Shown one piece after another: positions 6,457 to 13,187 of a stretch of DNA of 14,998 bases. This DNA is from Candidatus Ratteibacteria bacterium. Its GTDB lineage: Bacteria; CAIJMQ01. The notes under the pieces are model-generated. The model was not told the origin of the DNA and searched no databases. It saw only the letters and a list, made by a program, of their open reading frames with translations. The first letter of the stretch is position 1. Every line of letters starts with the position of its first letter. The DNA is taken from contig JAQURI010000022.1 of assembly GCA_028715665.1 (NCBI GenBank), forward strand, positions 1 through 14,998, written 5' to 3'. Both the position numbers and the translations under genes were made by a program.

Positions 6457-6505
6457 AATTCCTCACTTGTTCCGTCGATGAACAAACATCTATGGGACTT
6501 GTTCG

Positions 6506-6874
6506 TTATTGTATTCCGGCTTTCTTCAGTCCTTCAGCCACAGCTTTTATTCTGCCGTGATACCTATATCCGCTTCTGTCAAAAATACCCTTTTTAATGC
6601 CTTTCTCTATGGCTTTTTTGCCAGCTAATTCTCCAACAATGGCTGCACCTTTAACATTCGCGCCGTTTACCTTTTTCTCTTTGCATTCTTTTGACAGAGA
6701 AGAAAAAGTCATCAGAACTTTGCTGTTTTGATCGTCTATCATGTTGACATATATATTTTTACTGCTTTTGAAAATACCTATTCGAGGACACACAGGAGTC
6801 CCAAGTATTTTTGTTCTAGTTTTTCTGTGCCTTCTTTCTCTTTTAATACGTTTCATTTTGAGTTCTTTGCTCAT
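6506..6874 (-). CDS. rplR: 50S ribosomal protein L18
   Basis: Binds 5S rRNA in the central protuberance with L5. The product is 122 residues. After a basic N-terminus come TPVCPRIGIFKSSKNIYVNMIDD, VLMTFSSLSKE and the C-terminal FDRSGYRYHGRIKAVAEGLKKAGI, all typical of L18. The first ATG is used here. A second one six codons later is possible, but neither has a visible Shine-Dalgarno because a heptamer hairpin occupies the upstream region. Confidence 0.95.
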   Translation of the reverse strand: MSKELKMKRIKRERRHRKTRTKILGTPVCPRIGIFKSSKNIYVNMIDDQNSKVLMTFSSLSKECKEKKVNGANVKGAAIVGELAGKKAIEKGIKKGIFDRSGYRYHGRIKAVAEGLKKAGIQ

Positions 6875-6880
6875 AATATT

Positions 6881-6961
6881 ATCAGATATCAGATATCAGA
6901 AGGCAGAAATCAGATATTAGTTGTTTTTTCTGTATTCTGTTCTCTGTCATCTGTTCTCCGT
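6881..6961. repeat. Opposed heptamer arms filling the rplF-rplR gap
   Basis: The left arm has five units: ATCAGAT, ATCAGAT, ATCAGAA, GGCAGAA, ATCAGAT. The right arm has five units: TTTCTGT, ATTCTGT, TCTCTGT, CATCTGT, TCTCCGT. The arms are imperfect reverse complements separated by about 11 bases, so the transcript can form a hairpin of roughly 35 positions with regularly spaced mismatches. It begins four bases after the rplF stop and ends six bases before the rplR ATG, occupying the whole gap and any ribosome binding site. No gene is present. Confidence 0.85.
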
Positions 6962-6965
6962 TCTT

Positions 6966-7529
6966 TTATGCTGCTCCGGGTGCTCCCGTTGCGGCAGTCT
7001 TGCCGGGTTTTAGTTTAACATATTCTCCCTTGTATCTTATGCCCTTGCCCTTATAAGCATTGGGCGGACAACACTTTCGGATCTCGCAAGCCGCCTGCCC
7101 TACATCTTGTTTATTCGGTCCGCTCACAGTCACATCTAAAGTTTTTGTTTTTTTTACTTCCAACTTAACGCTGTCCGGCGGCACATATTCAACCGGGTGA
7201 GAAAACCCCAGTTTCATGATTAACTTCCCGCTTTCTACTTTGGCAGAATAACCTACGCCTACTATCTCCAATTCCTTCTGAAACCCTTCGGAAACTCCTT
7301 TTATCATATTGGCAATGAGATTACGTGTAGTTCCGTGAAGAGCGCGTATCTGCTTTTCATCCGAAGAACGTTTAACGATAATTTTCTCGTTTTCTTTTGA
7401 AATACCAATTAAAGGGGAAAAACCCTGAGATAATTTACCTTTTGGTCCTTCGACAGAAACAAGATTTGCTTTTATGTCGACTTTAACATTATTGGGTATA
7501 GAAATGGGCATTTTACCGATTCTCGACAT
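6966..7529 (-). CDS. rplF: 50S ribosomal protein L6
   Basis: Large-subunit protein near the sarcin-ricin loop and factor-binding site. The start MSRIGKMPISIP, the internal RALHGTTRNLIANMIKGVSEGFQKELEIVGVGY region and the end IRKCCPPNAYKGKGIRYKGE show the duplicated L6 fold. The product is 187 residues, slightly over the usual 176-180, with a Gly/Ala-rich C-terminus. AGGAG precedes the ATG by eight bases. The gene follows rpsH after 11 bases. Confidence 0.97.
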   Translation of the reverse strand: MSRIGKMPISIPNNVKVDIKANLVSVEGPKGKLSQGFSPLIGISKENEKIIVKRSSDEKQIRALHGTTRNLIANMIKGVSEGFQKELEIVGVGYSAKVESGKLIMKLGFSHPVEYVPPDSVKLEVKKTKTLDVTVSGPNKQDVGQAACEIRKCCPPNAYKGKGIRYKGEYVKLKPGKTAATGAPGAA

Positions 7530-7540
7530 TTTTTATTCTC

Positions 7541-7933
7541 CTATTCGACATAACACAAAAGTTCTCCGCCAATGTCTTTTTCTTTACATTCATCCGAAGT
7601 AATTATTCCCTGGGAAGTTGAGATAATCCAGATTCTGTTCCCTTCTCTTGCAGGCATTGCGTCTTTCCCAACATAAACTTTTTTACTTATTTTACTGACT
7701 TTTTTTGCGTCTCTTATAGCTGGTTCACTACCGAAGTATTTCAATTTGACCGTTATATTGTTTTTGTTGCCTTCTTTTTTACTGGTATAATCGTCTATGA
7801 ATCCTTCTTTCTTTAACACTTGCAAAATTCCCATTTTCATATTGGAAAAAGTAACAATTATTTCGGTCTTGCGCGACAAAGACGCATTTTTTAAGGCAAC
7901 CACAAAATCTGCTATCGGATCGGTAATGCTCAT
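7541..7933 (-). CDS. rpsH: 30S ribosomal protein S8
   Basis: Primary 16S rRNA-binding protein of the platform; in Escherichia coli it also represses the spc operon. At 130 residues the length is normal. MSITDPIADFVVALKNASL at the start, KKEGFIDDY, and the end GIITSDECKEKDIGGELLCYV are characteristic. It has one of the strongest ribosome binding sites of the window, AAGGAG seven bases before the ATG, which suggests it is initiated independently after the 110-base gap behind rpsN. Confidence 0.97.
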   Translation of the reverse strand: MSITDPIADFVVALKNASLSRKTEIIVTFSNMKMGILQVLKKEGFIDDYTSKKEGNKNNITVKLKYFGSEPAIRDAKKVSKISKKVYVGKDAMPAREGNRIWIISTSQGIITSDECKEKDIGGELLCYVE

Positions 7934-7970
7934 TATTTTCTCCTTAACAAATATCCACTATCCTTATCAT

Positions 7971-7999
7971 TTAATATAAATATTTATATAAATTTTCAA
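7971..7999 (-). promoter_or_regulatory. Possible internal promoter upstream of rpsH
   Basis: In the 110-base gap between rpsN and rpsH the transcribed strand has TTGAAA (-35-like) and TATTAA (-10-like) separated by 17 bases, within a very A/T-rich stretch. The -35 matches five and the -10 four of six consensus bases. Such matches arise easily in AT-rich DNA. The gap's unusual length and the strong rpsH ribosome binding site are the only support. Nothing else is recognised in the gap. Confidence 0.25.
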
Positions 8000-8043
8000 A
8001 ATAACAACGCTGTCATACATTCTACAGAAGATGTTTCGCAACC

Positions 8044-8229
8044 CTACCAGCTGGATTTAGTAACACCGGGAATTTGTCCTTTATGAGCCAATTTGCGAAA
8101 ACATATTCTGCAAAGACCAAATTTTCTTATAAAAGCTCTGGACCTTCCGCACATCTGACAACGATTATAAGAACGAACTTTAAATTTACTCCCTCTTTTT
8201 GTTTTTTCTATTAATGATTTTCTTGCCAT
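8044..8229 (-). CDS. rpsN: 30S ribosomal protein S14, short zinc-binding type (type Z)
   Basis: Head protein of the 30S subunit. This is the short 61-residue form with Cys24, Cys27, Cys40 and Cys43 in two CX2C pairs that bind zinc, unlike the longer zinc-free form of enterobacteria. The end GQIPGVTKSSW is invariant in the family. It lies 12 bases after rplE and has a GGA-type ribosome binding site. Downstream there is an untypical 110-base gap before rpsH. Confidence 0.98.
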   Translation of the reverse strand: MARKSLIEKTKRGSKFKVRSYNRCQMCGRSRAFIRKFGLCRICFRKLAHKGQIPGVTKSSW

Positions 8230-8241
8230 GTTATTCCAATT

Positions 8242-8802
8242 TTATTCTTTTCTAAACGGCATACCAAAAGATTCCAACAATGCATATCCTTCTTCATTCG
8301 TTCTTGCTGTAGTCACAAAACAAATATCCATTCCCATAATGTGGGGGATTTGTTCGTGAGCTATTTCCGGAAAAACTTGTTGCTCTTGTATTCCCATAGA
8401 ATAATTACCCCTACCATCAAAAGAATCGGGATTAACACCCCTGAAATCTCTTATACGGGGCAGGGCAAAAGAAATAAGCCTGTCCAAAAATTCATACATA
8501 TAATCTTTTCTCAAAGTAACTTTGCACCCTATAGGTTTTCCTTGTCTTAGTTTAAACCCCGACACCGATATTTTTGCTTTAGTAATGACTGGTTTTTGAC
8601 CGCTTATCACGGAAAGCAATTTTACCGCTTCTTCTAAGAATTTTTTGTCGTCTTTGGCTTCTCCGACGCCCATATTAAGAATTATCGCCTTAATTTTCGG
8701 CACCTGCAGCAAATTAGTATATTTAAATTTTCTCATCATATGGGGAACAACTTCTTTCAGATATTTTTCTTTTAATCGTGGAATATATTTTTCTTCCGTC
8801 AT
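8242..8802 (-). CDS. rplE: 50S ribosomal protein L5
   Basis: Binds 5S rRNA and contacts P-site tRNA and S13 in the central protuberance. The product is 186 residues. VPKIKAIILNMGVGEAKDD, RQGKPIGCKVTLR, LPRIRDFRGVNPDSFDGRGN and EQQVFPEI are family hallmarks. GGGGAG lies before the ATG. It follows rplX after 22 bases and precedes rpsN by 12. Confidence 0.98.
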   Translation of the reverse strand: MTEEKYIPRLKEKYLKEVVPHMMRKFKYTNLLQVPKIKAIILNMGVGEAKDDKKFLEEAVKLLSVISGQKPVITKAKISVSGFKLRQGKPIGCKVTLRKDYMYEFLDRLISFALPRIRDFRGVNPDSFDGRGNYSMGIQEQQVFPEIAHEQIPHIMGMDICFVTTARTNEEGYALLESFGMPFRKE

Positions 8803-8824
8803 TTCTATTTAACTCCCCTAAAGT

Positions 8825-9148
8825 TTATGCCCTGCCGATTATCTCCCCGCATTTTTTACAGAAACGGCTTTTAGTTTTGTCTGTTAGTATTTTCACGCCA
8901 ACTTTTACACCTTTGGCGCATTTGGGACAATAAACCATTACGTTAGAACAGTTAAGAGGTTTTTCCAACTCAATGACTCCTCCTTGAGCATTCTTTTGTG
9001 AAGGCTTAGTGTGCCTTTTTGCAATATTTATGCGTTCCAAAACTACTTTATTTTTTTTAGGCAATACTATCTTAACTTTGGCGGTTTTACCCTTATCCTT
9101 GCCGCATATCACCAGAACAGTATCGCCTTTTTTAATATAAATACTCAT
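8825..9148 (-). CDS. rplX: 50S ribosomal protein L24 with C-terminal zinc ribbon
   Basis: Assembly initiator of the large subunit, near the peptide exit tunnel. The KOW motif (KKGDTVLVICGKDKGKTAKV) lies at about residues 6-25, followed by NIAKRHTKP. The C-terminal part has two CX2C pairs (Cys74/77 and Cys97/100), the zinc ribbon found in many bacterial L24 proteins. I chose the ATG giving MSIYIKKGD (107 residues), four bases after the rplN stop. The longer frame would use a TTG and add eight residues without family support. Confidence 0.95.
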   Translation of the reverse strand: MSIYIKKGDTVLVICGKDKGKTAKVKIVLPKKNKVVLERINIAKRHTKPSQKNAQGGVIELEKPLNCSNVMVYCPKCAKGVKVGVKILTDKTKSRFCKKCGEIIGRA

Positions 9149-9152
9149 AAAT

Positions 9153-9518
9153 TTACACCACTTCCGGAGCAAGAGAGATTATTTTTGCAAAATCTTTGTC
9201 TCTCAATTCCCTGGGAACAGGGCCAAAAATACGCGTCCCTATGGGGTTATTAGTTTTATCAATTAATACTACGGAATTTTTATCAAATCTTATATATGTT
9301 CCGTCATCTCGCCTTATTTCTTTCTTGACCCTCACAACAACAGCCCGCACTACTTCGCCTTTTTTGATATTACCTCCGACACCTATTTCTTTTACCGACG
9401 CCATTATAATATCTCCAACAGTAGCGTATTTCTTTTTACCGCTTGCTACCTGGAAACAATATACTTTTTTTACGCCGGTATTATCGGCAACATCCAATCT
9501 TGACGCTAAACCGATCAT
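9153..9518 (-). CDS. rplN: 50S ribosomal protein L14
   Basis: Large-subunit protein forming bridges to 16S rRNA and the docking site of RsfS. The product is 121 residues, a normal length. The start MIGLASRLDVADNTGVKK, the middle VRAVVVRVKKEIRRDDGTYIRFD and NNPIGTRIFGPVPRELR are diagnostic. Its ATG overlaps the rpsQ stop by four bases (ATGA), indicating coupling. Confidence 0.98.
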   Translation of the reverse strand: MIGLASRLDVADNTGVKKVYCFQVASGKKKYATVGDIIMASVKEIGVGGNIKKGEVVRAVVVRVKKEIRRDDGTYIRFDKNSVVLIDKTNNPIGTRIFGPVPRELRDKDFAKIISLAPEVV

Positions 9519-9829
9519 TTCGCACCTTTCTTCTTTGATTTTTTAAGCAATTTGGAAATTGGTTTCTGTGAAGCGGCTTCCAGTTCGGAGTCGGCAGCCT
9601 TTACAATTTCAACAACCTTCCATCGTTTGGTTTTTGATAACGGTCTTGTTTCTATGATTTTCACCATATCTCCCAATTTTGCTTTATTTTCAGGATTATG
9701 AGCCACAAACTTACTCTTTCTTTTCAGTGTTTTTTTATATACAGGATGCGATACGAAACTAATCGTCTCCACAATAACCGTGGACTGCATTTTGTCTGAA
9801 ATAACTTTACCTTGTCTTTGTTTTTTCAT
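9515..9829 (-). CDS. rpsQ: 30S ribosomal protein S17 with basic C-terminal tail
   Basis: Primary 16S rRNA-binding OB-fold protein of the 30S body. GKVISDKMQSTVIVE, the HPVYKKTLKRKSKFVAHNPEN segment, and GDMVKIIETRPLSKTKRWKVVEIV identify it. The fold ends near residue 78, and about 25 further residues end in a Lys-rich run. The gene starts 23 bases inside the end of rpmC in another frame, so the two share sequence and are probably translationally coupled. Confidence 0.96.
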   Translation of the reverse strand: MKKQRQGKVISDKMQSTVIVETISFVSHPVYKKTLKRKSKFVAHNPENKAKLGDMVKIIETRPLSKTKRWKVVEIVKAADSELEAASQKPISKLLKKSKKKGAK

Positions 9830-10019
9830 TTTTTAGTTGTCTTTCTTTTAGTATTGTATATATACGAGCAATATCCTTTTTTGTCTCTTTCACTTTCTTA
9901 AGGTTTCCCAATTGACCGGTAATAAGCTGAGTCCTTAAATTAAAAAGCTCTGTATACAAAGAATTTCTTTTTGAAAGCAATTCTTCGTTGGAATATTGTT
10001 TAAACTCCGCCTTCTTCAT
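9807..10019 (-). CDS. rpmC: 50S ribosomal protein L29
   Basis: Two-helix protein at the tunnel exit beside L23, part of the docking site of trigger factor and SRP. The product has 70 residues. LFNLRTQLITGQLGN and VKETKKDIARIYTIL are the conserved helices. It starts two bases after rplP with GGGG seven bases upstream. The 3' end overlaps rpsQ by 23 bases, so its last residues are basic and less conserved. Confidence 0.95.
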   Translation of the reverse strand: MKKAEFKQYSNEELLSKRNSLYTELFNLRTQLITGQLGNLKKVKETKKDIARIYTILKERQLKNEKTKTR

Positions 10020-10021
10020 TT

Positions 10022-10444
10022 TTAAACCCCAATTTTGTGACGAGAAATTATTTTCGTTTTAAGAGGCAGTTTATCACAAGCTACCCTTAAAGCTTTCATC
10101 GCAATGTCTTCGGAAATTCCTTCGATTTCCAGTATTATCCTGCCAGGTTGAATCGGGGCAACCCATGTTGCAACTTCCCCTTTTCCTTTACCCATTCTCG
10201 TTTCCAAAGGTTTTTTCGTAATAGGTTTATCCGTAGCAATTTTAAAAAATATTTTGCCGCCTTTTTTGATAGTCCGAGCTATTGCCAATCTTGTAGCTTC
10301 CATCTGCTGAGAAGTAATTATGCCGACTTCTATGGCCTTAATTCCATATTCGCCGTGTGTTAACATGGTTCCTCTTGAACTTTTGCCCTTTATGCGGCCT
10401 TTTTGTCTTTTTCTATATTTTATTCTTTTAGGAATAAGAGGCAT
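10022..10444 (-). CDS. rplP: 50S ribosomal protein L16
   Basis: Sits near the peptidyl transferase centre and the A-site tRNA elbow. The product is 140 residues. MPLIPKRIKYRKRQKGR at the start, GEYGIKAIE, RMGKGKGEVATWVAPIQPGR and EDIAMKALRVACDKLPLKTK are the conserved blocks. GGGGAG in the last codons of rpsC serves as ribosome binding site. It starts three bases after the rpsC stop. Confidence 0.98.
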   Translation of the reverse strand: MPLIPKRIKYRKRQKGRIKGKSSRGTMLTHGEYGIKAIEVGIITSQQMEATRLAIARTIKKGGKIFFKIATDKPITKKPLETRMGKGKGEVATWVAPIQPGRIILEIEGISEDIAMKALRVACDKLPLKTKIISRHKIGV

Positions 10445-10447
10445 GTC

Positions 10448-11251
10448 TTATTTCTCCCCGGATTTGCTGGATTTTCCCTTGATGTTCTTATTTTTATCTG
10501 TTTTTTGTTTTGTAGGGCGACTTTTTTGCCTGCCTGTCTTTTTGTCTGGGACCACAGGGGCATTATCAGAAACAACCTGATTTTCAACAGGAATTTTGCC
10601 CTCGATACCTTGCTCGGTTTTACCTTTTAAAACCTCTCCTTTATAAACCCATACTTTAACACCTATAGTCCCGTACATTGTCTTCGCTTCCATAAAACCA
10701 TAATCAATAAGGGCTCTTATTGTATGAAGCGGGACTTTGCCTTCCTTATATTCTTCATCCCGTGCTATCTCATTACCCGCCAACCTCCCTTTGCATTTAA
10801 TCTTTATTCCTTTAGCACCGGATTCCATTGCCTGACTAATGGCTCTCTTCATGGCTCTTCTGAAAGGTATTCTCTTTTCCAACTGCAAGGCCACATTTTC
10901 CGCTATTAATTGAGCATTAGCATAAATGTCTCTTACTTCCCTTATATTCAACACTACTTCCTTATTATTCACCAGTTTTTGTATCTGGTCTCTCAGTTTA
11001 TCCACTTCTATTCCGCCTCTTCCGATTACTATACCGGGTTTTGCGGTAAATATATCGATTACAACCTGTTCCGGAAGTCTACTAATTCCAACTTTGGGAA
11101 CACCTGCAAATTTCAAATTCTCTTTTATTAAATTTCTTATTTTGATATCTTCATGCAATAATTTCGCATAATCTTTATCGGCATACCACTTAGAATCCCA
11201 ATCTATCGTAACGCCGAGACGAAAGCCTTTAGGATTAACTTTTTGCCCCAT
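10448..11251 (-). CDS. rpsC: 30S ribosomal protein S3 with lysine-rich C-terminal tail
   Basis: Head protein at the mRNA entry site, contributing to mRNA unwinding. MGQKVNPKGFRLG is the canonical start. The type II KH domain carries IVIGRGGIEVDKLR at about 74-87. The C-terminal fold includes GRLAGNEIARDE and YGTIGVKVWVYKGE. The conserved part ends near residue 208. A further 57 residues, Lys- and Ser-rich, look disordered. The ATG lies 17 bases inside the end of rplV, with AAGGA shortly upstream. Confidence 0.97.
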   Translation of the reverse strand: MGQKVNPKGFRLGVTIDWDSKWYADKDYAKLLHEDIKIRNLIKENLKFAGVPKVGISRLPEQVVIDIFTAKPGIVIGRGGIEVDKLRDQIQKLVNNKEVVLNIREVRDIYANAQLIAENVALQLEKRIPFRRAMKRAISQAMESGAKGIKIKCKGRLAGNEIARDEEYKEGKVPLHTIRALIDYGFMEAKTMYGTIGVKVWVYKGEVLKGKTEQGIEGKIPVENQVVSDNAPVVPDKKTGRQKSRPTKQKTDKNKNIKGKSSKSGEK

Positions 11252-11645
11252 GTTTATCCTTACCTTTATCCTTTGATTGTTTATTTTTCTTGCTTTCCTT
11301 CACTTTGATTTTCCTGCCTTCCACAACCACCGTTATATGCGATGTCTTTTTCTGAATAACCGAAGCTCCGCCTCTCGCATGAAATCTTATTCTCTTCCAT
11401 CTCGAACCTTCATCAATCTTTACTTCCTTTACAAAAAGAGACTGTTCATCAACAGAACTTTCCTTGTGTAAAATATTGGCTACAGCGCTCTTTAAAACTT
11501 TTTCTAAAATCCCTGCGCCTTTTTTATTTGTAAATTGCAATACAACTAAAGACCTGTTCACTTCTTTGTCTCTAATCAAAGAAGCAACCTCCCTCAGTTT
11601 TGCGGGCGATATTTTAGCAAAACGCAATATGGCTTTTCCAGTCAC
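11235..11645 (-). CDS. rplV: 50S ribosomal protein L22, GTG start
   Basis: Lines the nascent-peptide tunnel through a long beta hairpin, and binds all domains of 23S rRNA. ISPAKLREVASLIRDKEV at the start, AVANILHKESS, and RWKRIRFHARGGASVIQKKTSHITVVV near the end identify it. The start codon is GTG, supported by GGGAG six bases upstream. The length of 136 exceeds the usual 110-115 because of a Lys-rich tail that overlaps the rpsC start. It follows rpsS after a 50-base A/T-rich gap. Confidence 0.96.
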   Translation of the reverse strand: MTGKAILRFAKISPAKLREVASLIRDKEVNRSLVVLQFTNKKGAGILEKVLKSAVANILHKESSVDEQSLFVKEVKIDEGSRWKRIRFHARGGASVIQKKTSHITVVVEGRKIKVKESKKNKQSKDKGKDKHGAKS

Positions 11646-11695
11646 TAAAAACTCCCTTTAAATTTAAATGTTATTAATAAATAAAGGCGGCTAAA

Positions 11696-11980
11696 TTATG
11701 TTGTAGTTACGGCTTTTTCGGTATGCGCACCATGAGCTCTAAAAGTTCTGGTATGGACAAACTCTCCGAGTCTATAACCCACCATGTTTTCCGTAATGTA
11801 AAGATTGACGAAAGTTTTACCATTATGGACAGAAAGAGTCAATCCTACGAAGTCCGGAGTAATCGTAGAACTTCGGCTCCATGTCTTGATTGGTTTTCTG
11901 CTGTTTTCTTTCCTCGTTTTTTCTATTTTCCCAATCAACTTTGCATCCAAAAAAGGACCTTTTTTTATGGATCTACCCAT
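11696..11980 (-). CDS. rpsS: 30S ribosomal protein S19
   Basis: Head protein near the A-site finger, paired with S13. The product is 94 residues, as usual. MGRSIKKGPFLDAKL, IKTWSRSSTITPDFVGLT and GYRLGEFVHTRTFRAH are the defining blocks. AAGGA lies eight bases before the ATG, and the gene starts two bases after the rplB stop. Confidence 0.98.
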   Translation of the reverse strand: MGRSIKKGPFLDAKLIGKIEKTRKENSRKPIKTWSRSSTITPDFVGLTLSVHNGKTFVNLYITENMVGYRLGEFVHTRTFRAHGAHTEKAVTTT

Positions 11981-11982
11981 TT

Positions 11983-12798
11983 TTATTTCCTTCTTTTTAC
12001 TATATATTTATCTGATAGTTTTTTCTTACGAGTTTTTCTCTCCAGTTTCCCCCAAGGTGAACAAGGATGTCTCCCGCCGGAACTTCTTCCTTCGCCACCC
12101 CCGAGAGGATGGTCTATCGGATTCATTACAACACCTCTGACTCTGGGTCTTCTACCCAAATGTCGGCTTTTACCTGCCTTACCTATCCTTACGGAAGAAT
12201 GCTCAATATTTCCTACTTGTCCAATACATGCCTTGCAATCTATTCTAAATTTTCTTATTTCTCCGGACGGCAGTTTTATATTTGCGAAATCGCCTTCTTT
12301 GGCTAAAATTTGAGCATAGGTACCTGCGGCCCTGACGATTTGAGCACCCCTGTCTTTGTTCAACTGAACATTATATATAAGCGTCCCGACCGGAATATTT
12401 TTCAACGGCAGAAAATTGCCAACTGTTAAAGGAACATCTTCTCCGCTCGATATCTCATCTCCGATTTTTAAACCCGCAGAAGCTATTACATATCTCTTAT
12501 CCCCGTCAAGATATTTTATCAAAGCGATGCGACAAGACCTGTTAGGGTCATATTCTATGCTGTCCACTTTCCCCTTTATGCCTTCTTTTTTCATACTAAA
12601 ATCTATTATTCTATAACGACGTTTAGCGCCCCCGCCTTTTCTCCTAACCGTTATGCTGCCCTGTTGAGACCTGCCGGCTCTTCTCACGTGTCCCTTCGTC
12701 AACCTTCTTTCCGGCGATTTTTTCGTCAGGTCTTCAAAGGTCTGAGATATCATATTCCTCTGCCCCGCAGTAACTCGTTTATGTATTTTTAATCCCAT
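11983..12798 (-). CDS. rplB: 50S ribosomal protein L2
   Basis: Large-subunit protein needed for subunit association and close to the peptidyl transferase centre. The product is 271 residues. RRKGGGAKRRYRIIDF (early), EYDPNRSCRIALIKY, NIPVGTLIYNVQL, GNIEHSSVRIGKAG and MNPIDHPLGGGEGR are conserved stations; the functionally important Asp-His pair is intact. The start gives MGLKIHKRVTAGQR, matching the family N-terminus. Upstream is a 94-base gap with opposed heptamer arms, and only a weak GAG-type ribosome binding site is visible. Confidence 0.97.
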   Translation of the reverse strand: MGLKIHKRVTAGQRNMISQTFEDLTKKSPERRLTKGHVRRAGRSQQGSITVRRKGGGAKRRYRIIDFSMKKEGIKGKVDSIEYDPNRSCRIALIKYLDGDKRYVIASAGLKIGDEISSGEDVPLTVGNFLPLKNIPVGTLIYNVQLNKDRGAQIVRAAGTYAQILAKEGDFANIKLPSGEIRKFRIDCKACIGQVGNIEHSSVRIGKAGKSRHLGRRPRVRGVVMNPIDHPLGGGEGRSSGGRHPCSPWGKLERKTRKKKLSDKYIVKRRK

Positions 12799-12811
12799 TT
12801 TCGTCTCACAA

Positions 12812-12887
12812 TCAGAAGACAGAAATCAGAAGTCAGATATCAGAAACAAGATTTTCTGTCCTCTGTTCTCTGTATTCTGTTTTCTGT
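12812..12887. repeat. Opposed heptamer arms in the rplW-rplB gap
   Basis: The left arm has five exact-length units: TCAGAAG, ACAGAAA, TCAGAAG, TCAGATA, TCAGAAA. After six bases the right arm has five: TTTCTGT, CCTCTGT, TCTCTGT, ATTCTGT, TTTCTGT. Each left unit pairs with a right unit at most positions, so a 35-position imperfect hairpin can form. The unit is the same as in the rplF-rplR gap about 6 kb away, which makes these two copies of one family. The gap otherwise holds no gene. Confidence 0.9.
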
Positions 12888-12892
12888 CATTT

Positions 12893-13183
12893 TTATCCTA
12901 ATATATCTATTGTTTGCCCTTTTTTTAAAGTAACTATTGCTTCTTTCCAAGACGGCGTTCTGCCTTCTTGTCTTAATCTGACCTTACGAGGCTTTGACTT
13001 TCTTACTTTAGTATTAATCTTTACTACTTCCACGCCGAACATCTGCTCAACTGCTCTTTTAATGATGTTTTTGTTGGCCCTCGCATCAACTCGAAAAGAA
13101 TATTTGCGCTCAGATTCCATCTTAGCCGTCGTCTTCTCCGTTATAACCGGTTCTTTTATAACTTTTATCGTTTCGATCATCAT
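12893..13183 (-). CDS. rplW: 50S ribosomal protein L23
   Basis: Tunnel-exit protein that docks trigger factor and SRP. The product is 96 residues. VIKEPVITEKTT at the start, YSFRVDARANKNIIKRAVEQMFGVEVVKINT, and the C-terminal ATVTL-like strand are typical. The ATG is doubled (Met-Met) four bases after the rplD stop; either could start translation. The stop is followed within a few bases by the heptamer array. Confidence 0.96.
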   Translation of the reverse strand: MMIETIKVIKEPVITEKTTAKMESERKYSFRVDARANKNIIKRAVEQMFGVEVVKINTKVRKSKPRKVRLRQEGRTPSWKEAIVTLKKGQTIDILG

Positions 13184-13187
13184 TTTT

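Noticed and set aside
7934..8030. A 17-codon frame (MYDSVVILKIYIN...) in the rpsN-rpsH gap
   Set aside because: It has no ribosome binding site, A/T-driven composition and no recognisable similarity.
9149..9172. Longer L24 start at a TTG codon inside rplN
   Set aside because: The ATG giving MSIYIKKGD matches the family start and follows rplN by four bases.
12080..12130. L2 with HPLGGG in place of the common HPHGGG
   Set aside because: The second His varies among bacteria and the functionally important Asp-His pair is kept, so it is not remarkable.
6881..12887. CRISPR array, because of regular repeats
   Set aside because: Repeat units are only seven bases with no unique spacers, and no cas gene is nearby.
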